From Leminorella richardii (lineage in GTDB: Bacteria > Pseudomonadota > Gammaproteobacteria > Enterobacterales > Enterobacteriaceae), in contig NZ_LS483470.1 of the NCBI RefSeq assembly GCF_900478135.1, forward strand, positions 3,793,501-3,857,500: DNA of 64,000 bases, in the 5' to 3' direction. This document shows positions 44,753 through 54,285 of this stretch, piece by piece. Position numbers and translations under genes: made by a program. Numbering within the stretch: position 1 is the first letter of the stretch; every line of letters begins with the position of its first letter. Below the pieces are notes generated by a model, which worked only from the letters and a program-made list of their open reading frames with translations, searched no databases and was not told where the DNA came from.

Positions 44753-44774
44753 TTCCTACATTCCTACATAATAG

Positions 44775-44798
44775 AAAGCCGGAAATGATTCCGGCTTT
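44775..44798. terminator. Bidirectional terminator between the lipoprotein gene and rep
   Basis: Ten-base-pair stem AAAGCCGGAA/TTCCGGCTTT with ATGA loop, T-runs on both sides; serves both convergent genes. Confidence 0.9.
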
Positions 44799-44815
44799 TT
44801 TACGTTTAGGCAACG

Positions 44816-46840
44816 TTATTCTTTCCCTCTCGCCTTGGCCAACTGCTCGCGAATATTAGCCAAATGGCCTTTCCCTTTTTCCATTCGCTCTTCGGCAGAA
44901 ACGGCCTTGCGCGCGTTTTCCCACACCAGATCGTCCTGCGGCAGCTCAAGCAGGAAGCGGCTGGGCTCGGGGCGAACCAGCTCACCAAACTGACGACGCT
45001 CACGACAGAGAGTAAAAGTCAGCGCTTTCTGCGCCCTAGTAATACCCACATAGGCCAGCCGCCGCTCTTCATCAACGTTATCTTCATCAATACTACTCTG
45101 GTGCGGCAAAAGTCCCTCTTCCATACCAACAAGGTAAACATAGGGGAATTCTAGGCCTTTTGACGCGTGCAACGTCATCAGCTGCACCTGATCCAGCTCT
45201 TCATCACTCTCTCCTCGCTCCATCATATCGCGAAGGGTAAAGCGCCCGACCACCTGATCCAGCGTCATAGGCTCATCCAGATCGGAGCCTTCCAGCATTT
45301 CCGTCATCCAGCCGAACAGCTGGTTAACGTTCTTCATTCTCATCTCTGCCGCTTTCGCGCTGGGAGATGTTTCATACAGCCAGCTTTCATAGTCCATGCC
45401 GTGGATCAAGTCTCTGACAGCGGCTACTGGCTCTCTTTCCGCCGTTTTAGCCACACCGTCAATCCAGTGACTAAAGCGTTGTAGCGCCTCCAAACCTCTC
45501 CCTGTAAGGCTTTGAGACAGCCCAACGTCAAAGCTGGCGCGATAGAGGCTAACGCTGCGCCCCATGGCCCAGTTCCCCAATTTCTCCAGCGTCGCCGCGC
45601 CGATTTCTCTTCTCGGCGTATTGACAATACGCAGAAATGCGCTGTCGTCATCTGGGTTAGTCAACAGCCGCAAATAGGCCATCAAATCCTTGATTTCAGG
45701 TCGAGAAAAGAACGATGTGCCGCCAGAAATACGGTACGGAATGCGGTTTTGCATCAGCATCTTTTCAAAGATGCGCGACTGGTGATTGCCGCGATACAGA
45801 ATGGCGTAGTCTTTATACTGCGTCTTATTGATAAAATGATGGGCAATAAGCTCACCGACAACCCGCTCCGCCTCGTTGTCTTCGTTGTTGGCGGTCAGGA
45901 CTTTCAGTTCTTCCCCATAGCCGAGCTCAGAAAACAGGTTCTTCTCAAACACGTGCGGGTTATTGGCAATCAGTATATTAGCGGCTTTAAGGATACGCCC
46001 GGATGAACGGTAGTTCTGCTCCAGTTTGATCACCTGAAGGCTCGGAAAGTCTTCGTTAAGCAGCACTAGGTTCTGTGGCCGCGCGCCGCGCCATGAGTAT
46101 ATGGATTGGTCATCGTCTCCGACTACCGTAAACCTTGCCCGTGAGCCTACCAGCAGCTTCACCATCTCATACTGACTGGTGTTGGTATCCTGATATTCAT
46201 CCACCAGCAGGTAGCGCAGACGGTTTTGCCAGCGCTCTCTGACTTCTTCATTACGCTGAAGTAGGAGCGTCGGCAACAGAATAAGATCGTCAAAGTCGAG
46301 GATGCTACAGGACTTAAGCTGCCTGTCATAAAGGTCATAGCAGTGGGCAAACAGTTTATCCCGCTCGGACTTGGCGCTCGCAGCCGCCTGTGCTGGATTG
46401 ATCAGGTCGTTTTTCCAGTTGGAGATAGTAGAAACCAGCTGAGACAGCAGGGTTTTGTCGTTTTCCAGCCACTTCTCCGTCAGATCCTTAAGCAGCGCCA
46501 TTTGGTCCTGATCGTCAAACAAAGAGAACGACGACTTCATGTTCAGCGCTACGTGCTCACGCTTGATAATCTCCAGCCCTAGCGTATGGAAGGTAGAAAT
46601 CGTCAACCCGCGGGACTCCTTACGCCCCAGCGTTTGCGATACACGCTCCTTCATCTCTCTGGCAGCCTTGTTGGTAAAAGTCACAGCAGCGATATGGCGT
46701 GCCTGATAGCCGCATTCGCGCACCAAATAGGCAATCTTATTAGTAATAACTCGCGTTTTGCCCGAACCCGCACCCGCCAGCACCAGGCAGGGCCCGGTAA
46801 CGAATTCAACGGCTTGTTGCTGACGGGGATTCATTCGCAT
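44816..46840 (-). CDS. rep: Rep ATP-dependent DNA helicase
   Basis: Superfamily 1A 3'-5' helicase that travels with the replisome through DnaB and clears protein roadblocks. It has 674 residues (E. coli 673). Walker A LVLAGAGSGKTRVITNK, TFTNKAAREMKERV, VDEYQDTN, GDDDQSIYSWRGARPQ, LEQNYRSSGRIL, TLHASKGLEFPYV, YVGITRAQ. It shares the UvrD fold but its C-terminus, which binds DnaB in E. coli, is Rep-specific. Starts MRMNPRQQQAV. Confidence 0.97.
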   Translation of the reverse strand: MRMNPRQQQAVEFVTGPCLVLAGAGSGKTRVITNKIAYLVRECGYQARHIAAVTFTNKAAREMKERVSQTLGRKESRGLTISTFHTLGLEIIKREHVALNMKSSFSLFDDQDQMALLKDLTEKWLENDKTLLSQLVSTISNWKNDLINPAQAAASAKSERDKLFAHCYDLYDRQLKSCSILDFDDLILLPTLLLQRNEEVRERWQNRLRYLLVDEYQDTNTSQYEMVKLLVGSRARFTVVGDDDQSIYSWRGARPQNLVLLNEDFPSLQVIKLEQNYRSSGRILKAANILIANNPHVFEKNLFSELGYGEELKVLTANNEDNEAERVVGELIAHHFINKTQYKDYAILYRGNHQSRIFEKMLMQNRIPYRISGGTSFFSRPEIKDLMAYLRLLTNPDDDSAFLRIVNTPRREIGAATLEKLGNWAMGRSVSLYRASFDVGLSQSLTGRGLEALQRFSHWIDGVAKTAEREPVAAVRDLIHGMDYESWLYETSPSAKAAEMRMKNVNQLFGWMTEMLEGSDLDEPMTLDQVVGRFTLRDMMERGESDEELDQVQLMTLHASKGLEFPYVYLVGMEEGLLPHQSSIDEDNVDEERRLAYVGITRAQKALTFTLCRERRQFGELVRPEPSRFLLELPQDDLVWENARKAVSAEERMEKGKGHLANIREQLAKARGKE

Positions 46841-46920
46841 AACAAAGACGGGCTCACAAAACTAAAAAGGATGGCGATTATAGCAAAAAACGGCACCGTC
46901 GACAGAAGGCGCCAAAAGTA

Positions 46921-46945
46921 AAAAACCCGCACTTGGCGGGTTTTT
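46921..46945. terminator. Terminator downstream of the DUF805 gene
   Basis: Ten-base-pair stem AAAAACCCGC/GCGGGTTTTT with a 5-nt loop; ends the minus-strand DUF805 transcript before rep. Confidence 0.88.
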
Positions 46946-46962
46946 CTACACGAGAAGAAACG

Positions 46963-47334
46963 TTAGATGGCTTCTTTCGGTGAAGGGCCGTAGGCATTCG
47001 TACCGCTGGTGCTGTCCAGAACGGTAAAGACAAACAGAACCAGAGAGCCAAATGGGATCAGGGCAACTAGAATCCACCAGCCGGTTTTATCCGTATCGTG
47101 CAGACGACGAACGGTAACGGACAGTGCAGGAACCAGAATCGCCAGATAAAATACGCCGATCAGCAGTATGCTTACTACACCGTTAGAACCGAACAGAGAA
47201 TCCAGAATACCGCCCACGATCGCTAACGCGATAACAATAAGGCAGGCAAACAGCTGGAACATCCAATATTCTTTACGACGCGCGCGGCCAGAGAAATCAG
47301 CGTACTGAGTTAAACATTTTTTAAACCATTCCAT
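46963..47334 (-). CDS. DUF805 inner-membrane protein (YhaH-like)
   Basis: A 123-residue protein with a cytoplasmic N-terminus carrying the DUF805 signature ADFSGRARRKEYWMFQLF and three to four transmembrane helices, the conserved VRRLHDTDKTGWW motif between them. E. coli has two such proteins, YhaH and YhaI; no function is established. Single gene with its own terminator. The preceding 185 bases (47335-47519) hold the ilvC terminator and the likely promoter. Confidence 0.88.
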   Translation of the reverse strand: MEWFKKCLTQYADFSGRARRKEYWMFQLFACLIVIALAIVGGILDSLFGSNGVVSILLIGVFYLAILVPALSVTVRRLHDTDKTGWWILVALIPFGSLVLFVFTVLDSTSGTNAYGPSPKEAI

Positions 47335-47480
47335 AGAAACTATATCCCTTATAAATATTTGTGAAGAGGTAGGATTATATACAAAAATAGATGTCCGTCC
47401 AGCTCAAACATGTAGTCTATTTCGCAAAACGGTTGATTAGAGATGTATTAATTATTTTTCTATTTGAATATAAAGAAATA

Positions 47481-47507
47481 TAAACAGGGCGTAAAACGCC
47501 CTGTTTA
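47481..47507 (-). terminator. Terminator of ilvC
   Basis: Eleven-base-pair perfect stem TAAACAGGGCG/CGCCCTGTTTA, 13 bases after the ilvC stop. Confidence 0.85.
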
Positions 47508-47519
47508 TATAGATATTAA

Positions 47520-48998
47520 TTAACCTGCAACGGCAATACGCTTCATGTCCGTCATATAGCCGCGCAGTTTCTTACCAACAATCTCAATTGGATGATTGCG
47601 AATGGCTTCGTTCACGTCGCGCAGCTGTGCGTTGTCAACGTCAGACGCGGCAACTGGCTTACCCAGATCGCCCGCCTGCAGAGAGGCCATAAACTTCTCG
47701 CGCAGTAGCGGAACGGCAGCGTTGGCAAACAGATAGTTACCGTATTCAGCCGTGTCGGAAATAACCACGTTCATTTCATACAGGCGCTTACGGGCAATAG
47801 TGTTAGCAATCAGCGGCAGCTCATGCAAAGACTCATAGTAAGCGGACTCTTCGATAATGCCGGAAACAACCATTGTTTCAAACGCCAGCTCAACACCCGC
47901 TTTCACCATAGCGATCATCAGTACGCCGTGGTCAAAGTACTCCTGCTCGCTGATTTTCCCTTCCTGCTGAGGTGCGGTTTCAAACGCCGTGCGTCCCGTT
48001 TCTTCACGCCAGCCCAGCAGTTTGGCATCATTGTTTGCCCAATCCGCCATCATCCCCTCAGAGAAAGCGCCGGAGATAATGTCGTCCATGTGCTTTTGGA
48101 ACAGAGGAGTCATCAGAGTCTTCAGCTGTTCAGACAGCGCAAAAGCGCGCAGCTTGGCAGAGTTGGACAGTCTGTCCATCATCAGCGTGATGCCACCCTG
48201 CTTCAGCGCTTCAGTAATAGTTTCCCAGCCGAACTGGATCAGTTTTTCCGCGTAAGCGGGAGAAGCGCCATCGGCAACCATTTTGTCAAAGCACAGCAGA
48301 GAACCAGCCTGCAGCATACCGCACAGAATAGTCTGCTCGCCCATCAGGTCAGACTTAACCTCAGCAACGAAAGAAGACTGCAGAACGCCAGCGCGATGAC
48401 CGCCAGTCGCTGCTGCCCACGCCTTAGCAATCGCCATGCCTTCGCCTTTCGGATCATTCTCTGGATGCACCGCGATCAGCGTTGGCACGCCAAAGCCGCG
48501 CTTGTATTCTTCACGCACTTCCGTACCCGGGCACTTCGGCGCCACCATCACAACCGTGATGTCAGAACGAATTTTTTCTCCCACTTCAACAATGTTAAAG
48601 CCGTGAGAATAGCCCAGCGCAGCACCCTGCTTCATTAGCGGCTGTACTGCCTGAACAACAGAGGTGTGCTGCTTGTCCGGAGTCAGGTTAACAACCAAAT
48701 CCGCCTGAGGGATTAATTCTTCATAAGTGCCAACTTTAAAGCCGTTTTCCGTCGCTTTGCGCCATGAAGCCCGCTTTTCATCGATAGCGGCTTTACGCAG
48801 CGCATAAGAAATGTCCAGACCGGAGTCACGCATGTTCAGGCCTTGGTTAAGCCCCTGAGCGCCACAGCCGACGATAACGATTTTTTTACCCTTTAAAAAT
48901 CCTGCCTCATCGGCAAATTCGTCGCGCGCCATAAAGCGGCACTGACCCAGCTGAGCCAGCTGCTGGCGTAAGTTCAGCGTGTTGAAGTAGTTAGCCAT
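47520..48998 (-). CDS. ilvC: Ketol-acid reductoisomerase, class II
   Basis: Converts acetolactate and acetohydroxybutyrate to dihydroxy acids for valine, leucine and isoleucine, with NADPH and Mg2+. It has 492 residues, the long class II form with a duplicated C-terminal domain. Rossmann motif VIVGCGAQGLNQGLNMRDSG, APKCPGTEVREEYKRGFGVP, and the metal-binding DLMGEQTILCGMLQ. Divergent from its activator gene ilvY; in E. coli acetohydroxybutyrate or acetolactate induces it through IlvY. Confidence 0.98.
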   Translation of the reverse strand: MANYFNTLNLRQQLAQLGQCRFMARDEFADEAGFLKGKKIVIVGCGAQGLNQGLNMRDSGLDISYALRKAAIDEKRASWRKATENGFKVGTYEELIPQADLVVNLTPDKQHTSVVQAVQPLMKQGAALGYSHGFNIVEVGEKIRSDITVVMVAPKCPGTEVREEYKRGFGVPTLIAVHPENDPKGEGMAIAKAWAAATGGHRAGVLQSSFVAEVKSDLMGEQTILCGMLQAGSLLCFDKMVADGASPAYAEKLIQFGWETITEALKQGGITLMMDRLSNSAKLRAFALSEQLKTLMTPLFQKHMDDIISGAFSEGMMADWANNDAKLLGWREETGRTAFETAPQQEGKISEQEYFDHGVLMIAMVKAGVELAFETMVVSGIIEESAYYESLHELPLIANTIARKRLYEMNVVISDTAEYGNYLFANAAVPLLREKFMASLQAGDLGKPVAASDVDNAQLRDVNEAIRNHPIEIVGKKLRGYMTDMKRIAVAG

Positions 48999-49133
48999 TA
49001 TTATTCTCCGTATCGCACTGGTGTGCCGTGTTGTATGTTGTGTTGGCGCTCGTTTGCGCCCCTGATAGGGTCTATATCACTCATCATAAGACAAGACCTT
49101 CATTGCTTAAATTGATATATTAAGAAGATGATA

Positions 49134-49148
49134 TTGCAATTTATGCAA
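49134..49148. promoter_or_regulatory. Candidate IlvY operator
   Basis: Perfect inverted repeat TTGCA-ATTTA-TGCAA, a LysR-type T-N11-A site, 21-35 bases before the ilvY start and facing ilvC. E. coli IlvY binds two TTGCAA-type sites in this region. Confidence 0.65.
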
Positions 49149-49168
49149 CGTAAAACAGGTAGCCTACT

Positions 49169-50050
49169 GTGGATCTCCGTGACTTAAAGCTTTTTCTCCA
49201 TCTGGCCGAAAGCCGCCACTTTGGTAAAACGGCTAAGGCGACTTACGTCAGCCCGTCAACCCTCTCCAGACAAATACAGCGACTGGAGGAAGAGCTGGGT
49301 CACGCGCTGTTTATTCGGGACAACCGTACCGTCCAGCTTACTCAAGCAGGGCAGCAGCTGAAGGCTTTCGCTCAGCAAACGCTGTTACACTACCAACAGC
49401 TGCGCAGCGCTCTGTCTCAGGAAGACGCCTACCTCAGCGGCGAACTTCGCCTGTTCTGCTCGGTTACCGCCGCCTATAGTCACCTTCCCGCCGTTCTGGA
49501 TCGGTTTCGCGCACGCCATCCCAACGTCGAAATCAAGCTAACGACTGGCGATGCCGCCGACGCGGTAGAAAAAGTGCAGTCCAACGACGCCGATCTGGCC
49601 ATTGCCGGTCGGCCGGAAAACCTGCCAACCAGCGTAGAGTTTCACAAGATCGGCGAAATCCCTCTTCTGATGATCGCCCCGTCGCTTCCCTGCCCGGTTC
49701 ACAGCCAGATGTCAGTCGACAGGCCGGACTGGGCCTCTATCCCATTCATTCTGCCAGAACACGGTCCCACTCGTCGGCGCATCGACCAGTGGTTTCGTCG
49801 TCACCACATCAGCAGCCCACAAATTTACGCCACTGTCGCCGGTCACGAAGCCATTGTTTCCATGGTCGCGCTGGGCTGCGGCATCGCACTGCTTCCCAGC
49901 GTTGTGCTGGACAACAGCCCGGAAAGCGTCCGCAGTCGAATCATCATTATAGAGAACGTGGCTCCTATGTCCGCCTTTGACCTAGGCGTCTGCGTACAGA
50001 AAAAGCGCCTGAACGAGCCGCTGATCCACGCCTTCTGGCAGCTGTTATAG
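49169..50050 (+). CDS. ilvY: LysR-family activator IlvY
   Basis: Transcription activator of the divergent ilvC and repressor of itself. It has 293 residues: N-terminal winged helix-turn-helix (LKLFLHLAESRHFGKTAKATYVSPSTLSRQIQRLEEELG) and a periplasmic-binding-like effector domain. The start is GTG at 49169, giving MDLRDLKLF as in E. coli. The 3' end overlaps the convergent DUF2461 gene by 6 bases. Confidence 0.95.
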   Translation: MDLRDLKLFLHLAESRHFGKTAKATYVSPSTLSRQIQRLEEELGHALFIRDNRTVQLTQAGQQLKAFAQQTLLHYQQLRSALSQEDAYLSGELRLFCSVTAAYSHLPAVLDRFRARHPNVEIKLTTGDAADAVEKVQSNDADLAIAGRPENLPTSVEFHKIGEIPLLMIAPSLPCPVHSQMSVDRPDWASIPFILPEHGPTRRRIDQWFRRHHISSPQIYATVAGHEAIVSMVALGCGIALLPSVVLDNSPESVRSRIIIIENVAPMSAFDLGVCVQKKRLNEPLIHAFWQLL

Positions 50051-50743
50051 CGACTCTTCCGGATTGCGCTTCATCATTTCTACGCGCATCAGGTAGTGGT
50101 ACAGCGGCGCCAACTGCCTGAATCCTTTGGCCAATACGTCTACCAGCCCGTCGTCGAAGAGGCGTTCCATATCCTGAGCGGTGTGCATAACGGCAAAGCT
50201 TTTGCGGTTGTACCAGTTAGCAATATCAGGATCCTGTTCTTTCACTAACGGTCGCTTGTAGCTTTCCCCAACCAACTCAAACGGTGACTTACAGCACTTG
50301 GCAACCGCCAGAAAATCTTTCGGCTCTGTGCGCATCAAAAGGCGCAGTATGTCCATGGTCTGCCGACTGGCACAGTAGTAGCCCAGCCCGTAGCGATAAA
50401 AGTCAGGGGCTATTTCGAAGAAGTAGACCGGTGCGTCCGTCCAGTCTTTGCTGTAGCGCTTAAAGGTCAGCCACATATGGCTGCGGTAGCGCGACTTGTC
50501 GTGGCTAAAGCGCGTGTCCCGATGAATGCGGGAAATGGTTTTACCGATCGCCGGGCGCGTTTCCACCTCTGGGTCAATGGTCAACGCGGTCTGACTTAGC
50601 GCCTCCACCAGCCGGCGGAATGGCGTAACGATGTTGTCGTCATAGATTGAGCGGTGATCGTCAAACCACTCTTTACTGTTCTGGATCCTGACGTCCTGCA
50701 GAAACGTCAGCCCTTCCTGGCTAAATCCGCTAAACGCTGTCAT
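50045..50743 (-). CDS. DUF2461 (TIGR02453-type) protein
   Basis: A cytoplasmic protein of about 232 residues with the DUF2461 signatures FLQDVRIQNSKEWFDDHRSIYDD, RIHRDTRFSHDKSRY and PVYFFEIAPDFYRYGLGYYCAS. Function unknown. I prefer the ATG at 50743 (MTAFSGFSQEGL) over 50767, as family members start near this phenylalanine-rich motif. It lies between ilvY and ilvA, two genes that adjoin directly in E. coli, and starts 60 bases downstream of the ilvA stop on the same strand, so it could be read through from the ilv operon. Confidence 0.85.
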   Translation of the reverse strand: MTAFSGFSQEGLTFLQDVRIQNSKEWFDDHRSIYDDNIVTPFRRLVEALSQTALTIDPEVETRPAIGKTISRIHRDTRFSHDKSRYRSHMWLTFKRYSKDWTDAPVYFFEIAPDFYRYGLGYYCASRQTMDILRLLMRTEPKDFLAVAKCCKSPFELVGESYKRPLVKEQDPDIANWYNRKSFAVMHTAQDMERLFDDGLVDVLAKGFRQLAPLYHYLMRVEMMKRNPEESL

Positions 50744-50802
50744 GTTTCTTACCGTCCATAAAGTCAAAACGCCGCTGAAGTCAACTCCAGCGGCGCTGCG
50801 GG

Positions 50803-52347
50803 CTATCCGGCCAGGAAGAACCTGAATGCCGGATTTTCTGTTTCATCACGATAGTCGTATCCCAGCTTTTTCAAGTGCTGTTCAAACGACTCGTCCTTAT
50901 CCGTCAGCTCAAAGGCTGCCAGTACCCGACCATAGTCAGTTCCGTGGCTTCGGTAGTGGAACAAAGAAATATTCCAGTACGTACCTAACGTTTGCAAAAA
51001 CTTCAGCAGCGCGCCGGCAGACTCGGGAAACTCAAAGCTATAGAGCTGTTCGCGAATAGGCTTGGCCGGGCGCCCGCCAACCATATAGCGAACATGCAGC
51101 TTGGCCATTTCATCATCGGAAAGATCGACTACCTCATAACCGCCCCTGCGCAGCTCTTCAACGATTTCATTTCGTTCAGCTTCACCGCGCGTTAGCCTAA
51201 CGCCGACAAAAATGCAGGCGCTTTTATCGCTGGCGTAGCGATAGTTGAACTCGGTAACCGAACGGCCGCCCAACAGCTGGCAGAAGTTCAGAAAGCTGCC
51301 CTTCTTCTCAGGGATGGTGACTGCCAGTAGAGCTTCACGCTTTTCCCCCAATTCACAGCGTTCAGAAACGTAGCGCAGGCCGTGAAAATTCAGGTTAGCA
51401 CCGGAAAGAATACAGGCCAGGCGCTCGTTCTTAATGCCATTTTGCTCTGCATACTTTTTCAACCCCGCCAGCGCCAGAGCGCCAGAGGGTTCAGCAATTG
51501 CCCGCACGTCTTCAAACAGATCCTTAACGGCTGCGCAAATGGCGTCGCTGTCGACGGTCACTACGTCATCAAGGTAGGCGCGGCACAGGCGGAAAGTCTC
51601 GTCGCCGATGCGCTTAACAGCAACACCGTCGGCAAACAGCCCTACGCGATCGAGCTCAACGGGATTCCCCACCTCAAGCGCCGCCGTCAGGCAGGCGGAA
51701 TCCTCTGCCTCAACGCCAATGACCTTAATGTTCGGCATCAGCTGTTTAATCAGCACCGCAACCCCAGCAGCCAAACCGCCGCCGCCGACCGGAACGAAAA
51801 CCCGATCGAGATGAGCATCTTGCTGAATGAGCTCCATACCGATAGTGCCCTGACCGGCGATCACCGCCGGGTGGTCAAACGGAGGAATAAAGGTGTATCC
51901 CTCTTTTGCCGCCAGCTCAATCGCTTTGGCCTTGGCTTCGTCGAAGTTAGCGCCAAACAGTAAAACCTCGCCACCAAAGCCGCGCACAGCGTCAACTTTA
52001 ATGTCCGGTGTGGTCAGCGGCATAACGATAAGTGAACGAATGCCCAGCCCGCTAGCCGACAGCGCCACGCCCTGTGCGTGGTTACCCGCTGACGCGGCAA
52101 CAACGCCGTTAGCCTTTTGGCTATCGTTCAAACCGGCGATCATGGCGTGCGCGCCGCGCAGCTTAAAGCTGTGTACCGGCTGACGATCTTCACGCTTTAC
52201 CAGCACCGTATTGTTTAAGCGAGCTGACAGTTTGTTCATCTCCTGCAGCGGCGTCACCTGTGCGACATCGTATACCGGTGCGCAAAGCACCGCGCGCAGG
52301 TATTCCGCACCCGAGGGTGCGGAAGAGAGCGGTAGTGGGACAGCCAT
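50803..52347 (-). CDS. ilvA: Threonine deaminase (biosynthetic)
   Basis: PLP enzyme that makes 2-oxobutanoate from threonine, the committed step to isoleucine, inhibited by isoleucine. 514 residues. The PLP lysine is in QPVHSFKLRGAH; the glycine-rich phosphate loop is VPVGGGGLAAG; two ACT-like regulatory repeats fill the C-terminus (LLAVTIPEKKGSFLNFCQLL and LYSFEFPESAGALLKFLQTL). Two ATGs compete, 52353 and 52347; the GGGAGG of the ilvD end is 9 bases from the second, which gives MAVPLP, so I use it. Confidence 0.95.
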   Translation of the reverse strand: MAVPLPLSSAPSGAEYLRAVLCAPVYDVAQVTPLQEMNKLSARLNNTVLVKREDRQPVHSFKLRGAHAMIAGLNDSQKANGVVAASAGNHAQGVALSASGLGIRSLIVMPLTTPDIKVDAVRGFGGEVLLFGANFDEAKAKAIELAAKEGYTFIPPFDHPAVIAGQGTIGMELIQQDAHLDRVFVPVGGGGLAAGVAVLIKQLMPNIKVIGVEAEDSACLTAALEVGNPVELDRVGLFADGVAVKRIGDETFRLCRAYLDDVVTVDSDAICAAVKDLFEDVRAIAEPSGALALAGLKKYAEQNGIKNERLACILSGANLNFHGLRYVSERCELGEKREALLAVTIPEKKGSFLNFCQLLGGRSVTEFNYRYASDKSACIFVGVRLTRGEAERNEIVEELRRGGYEVVDLSDDEMAKLHVRYMVGGRPAKPIREQLYSFEFPESAGALLKFLQTLGTYWNISLFHYRSHGTDYGRVLAAFELTDKDESFEQHLKKLGYDYRDETENPAFRFFLAG

Positions 52348-52352
52348 TATCA

Positions 52353-54203
52353 TCAGCCTCCCAGCTTGCTCTTATCGCGAACGGCGCCCTTATCAGCGCT
52401 GGTCGCCAGACTTGCGTAAGCGCGCAGCGCAAAGGAAACCTGACGATCGCGATTTTTCGGCGTCCACGCCTTGTCGCCGCGAGCCAGCTCTGCCTGCAAG
52501 CGAGCCTCAAGCTCACTGTCGGAAACGTCTAGCACCAGCTTACGCTTGGGAATATCAATATTGATAATGTCGCCATCCTGAACCAGGCCAATCAGGCCGC
52601 CGTTTGCCGCTTCAGGGGAAATGTGCCCCAGAGACAGACCCGATGAACCGCCGGAGAAACGACCGTCAGTGATCAGCGCACAGGCCTTGCCCAATCCCAT
52701 GGATTTCAAGAAAGAGGTTGGGTACAGCATTTCCTGCATGCCCGGTCCGCCTTTAGGCCCCTCGTAGCGAATAACAACAACGTCGCCGGGCACCACTTTT
52801 TTACCCAGAATAGCCTCAACGGCGTCTTCCTGGCTTTCATAAACCTTTGCCGGGCCCCGGAACGTCAGAATGCTCTCATCAACGCCTGCAGTTTTAACAA
52901 TACAGCCGTCTTTCGCTAGGTTACCGTCAAGCACCGCCAAACCGCCGTCCTGACTGTAGGCATGTGCCAGATCGCGGATACAGCCTTCTGCACGGTCAGT
53001 ATCCAAAGAGTCCCAGCGGCAGTCTTGGGAGAAGGCTTCTGTAGTGCGGATACCCGCCGGGCCTGCACGATAAAGCTCTTTTACCGCATCGCTTTGGGTC
53101 AGCATAACGTCAAACTTCGCCAGCGTATCCGTCAGGTTCATTCCCATTACGTTGCGAACGTCGCGGTTAAGCAGCCCGGCGCGATCCAGCTCGCCCAGAA
53201 TGCCAATAACGCCACCGGCTCGGTGTACGTCTTCCATGTGGTATTTCTGGGTGCTCGGCGCCACTTTACACAGCTGCGGAACCTTGCGGGAAAGGCGGTC
53301 GATATCGCTCATCGTAAAATCGACGTCCCCTTCCTGAGCTGCGGCTAGCAGGTGAAGTACAGTGTTAGTTGAACCACCCATGGCGATATCCATGGTCATG
53401 GCGTTTTCAAACGCAGCCTTCGTTGCGATAGCTCGCGGCAGAACCGCGGCATCATCCTGCTCATAGTAACGCTTAGTCAGAGAAACGATCTCTTTACCGG
53501 CGTCGAGGAACAGCTGCTTGCGATCTTTATGTGTCGCCACCAGAGAGCCGTTGCCGGGCAGAGCCAAACCTAAAGCCTCAGCCAGGCAGTTCATTGAGTT
53601 GGCAGTAAACATGCCAGAGCAGGAGCCGCAGGTCGGGCAGGCGGAGCGTTCAATTTGCGCGCTGTCTTCATCGCTGACGTCCGGGTTAGCCCCTTGGATC
53701 ATGGCGTCGATAAGATCCAACTTGATGATCTTGTCGGAAAGCTTGGTTTTCCCGGCTTCCATCGGCCCGCCGGAAACAAAAATGACCGGAATATTCAGGC
53801 GCAGAGAAGCCATCAGCATCCCTGGGGTGATTTTGTCACAGTTGGAAATACACACCATCGCGTCAGCGCAGTGGGCGTTTACCATGTATTCAACCGAGTC
53901 GGCAATAAGCTCGCGAGAAGGAAGAGAGTACAGCATGCCGCCATGCCCCATGGCAATGCCATCATCAACAGCGATGGTATTAAACTCTTTCGCGACGCCG
54001 CCAGCGGCCTGAATCTGGTCCGCCACCAGCTTACCCAGATCGCGCAGGTGCACGTGGCCCGGAACAAACTGGGTAAACGAGTTCACCACCGCAATAATCG
54101 GCTTGCCGAAATCGTCGTCTGTCATGCCCGTTGCGCGCCATAGGGCACGGGCTCCCGCCATATTGCGGCCGTGGGTGGTTGTCGCTGAACGATACTTAGG
54201 CAT
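52353..54203 (-). CDS. ilvD: Dihydroxy-acid dehydratase
   Basis: Iron-sulfur dehydratase for valine and isoleucine. It has 616 residues. Three cluster cysteines are visible in CISNCDKITPGM and CPTCGSCSGMFTANSMN; the C-terminal GRFSGGSSGLSLGHISPEAANGG is the substrate-site signature. Its stop (TGA) overlaps the upstream ilvA ATG, and it follows ilvE after 82 bases. Confidence 0.97.
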   Translation of the reverse strand: MPKYRSATTTHGRNMAGARALWRATGMTDDDFGKPIIAVVNSFTQFVPGHVHLRDLGKLVADQIQAAGGVAKEFNTIAVDDGIAMGHGGMLYSLPSRELIADSVEYMVNAHCADAMVCISNCDKITPGMLMASLRLNIPVIFVSGGPMEAGKTKLSDKIIKLDLIDAMIQGANPDVSDEDSAQIERSACPTCGSCSGMFTANSMNCLAEALGLALPGNGSLVATHKDRKQLFLDAGKEIVSLTKRYYEQDDAAVLPRAIATKAAFENAMTMDIAMGGSTNTVLHLLAAAQEGDVDFTMSDIDRLSRKVPQLCKVAPSTQKYHMEDVHRAGGVIGILGELDRAGLLNRDVRNVMGMNLTDTLAKFDVMLTQSDAVKELYRAGPAGIRTTEAFSQDCRWDSLDTDRAEGCIRDLAHAYSQDGGLAVLDGNLAKDGCIVKTAGVDESILTFRGPAKVYESQEDAVEAILGKKVVPGDVVVIRYEGPKGGPGMQEMLYPTSFLKSMGLGKACALITDGRFSGGSSGLSLGHISPEAANGGLIGLVQDGDIINIDIPKRKLVLDVSDSELEARLQAELARGDKAWTPKNRDRQVSFALRAYASLATSADKGAVRDKSKLGG

Positions 54204-54285
54204 GCTGTATTCACTCCCGTTGTCTATCGGCGGGCGGAAGCACTCCGCCCGCGATGTTTCATTATGTTTGCTAACGCTGTTTTAG

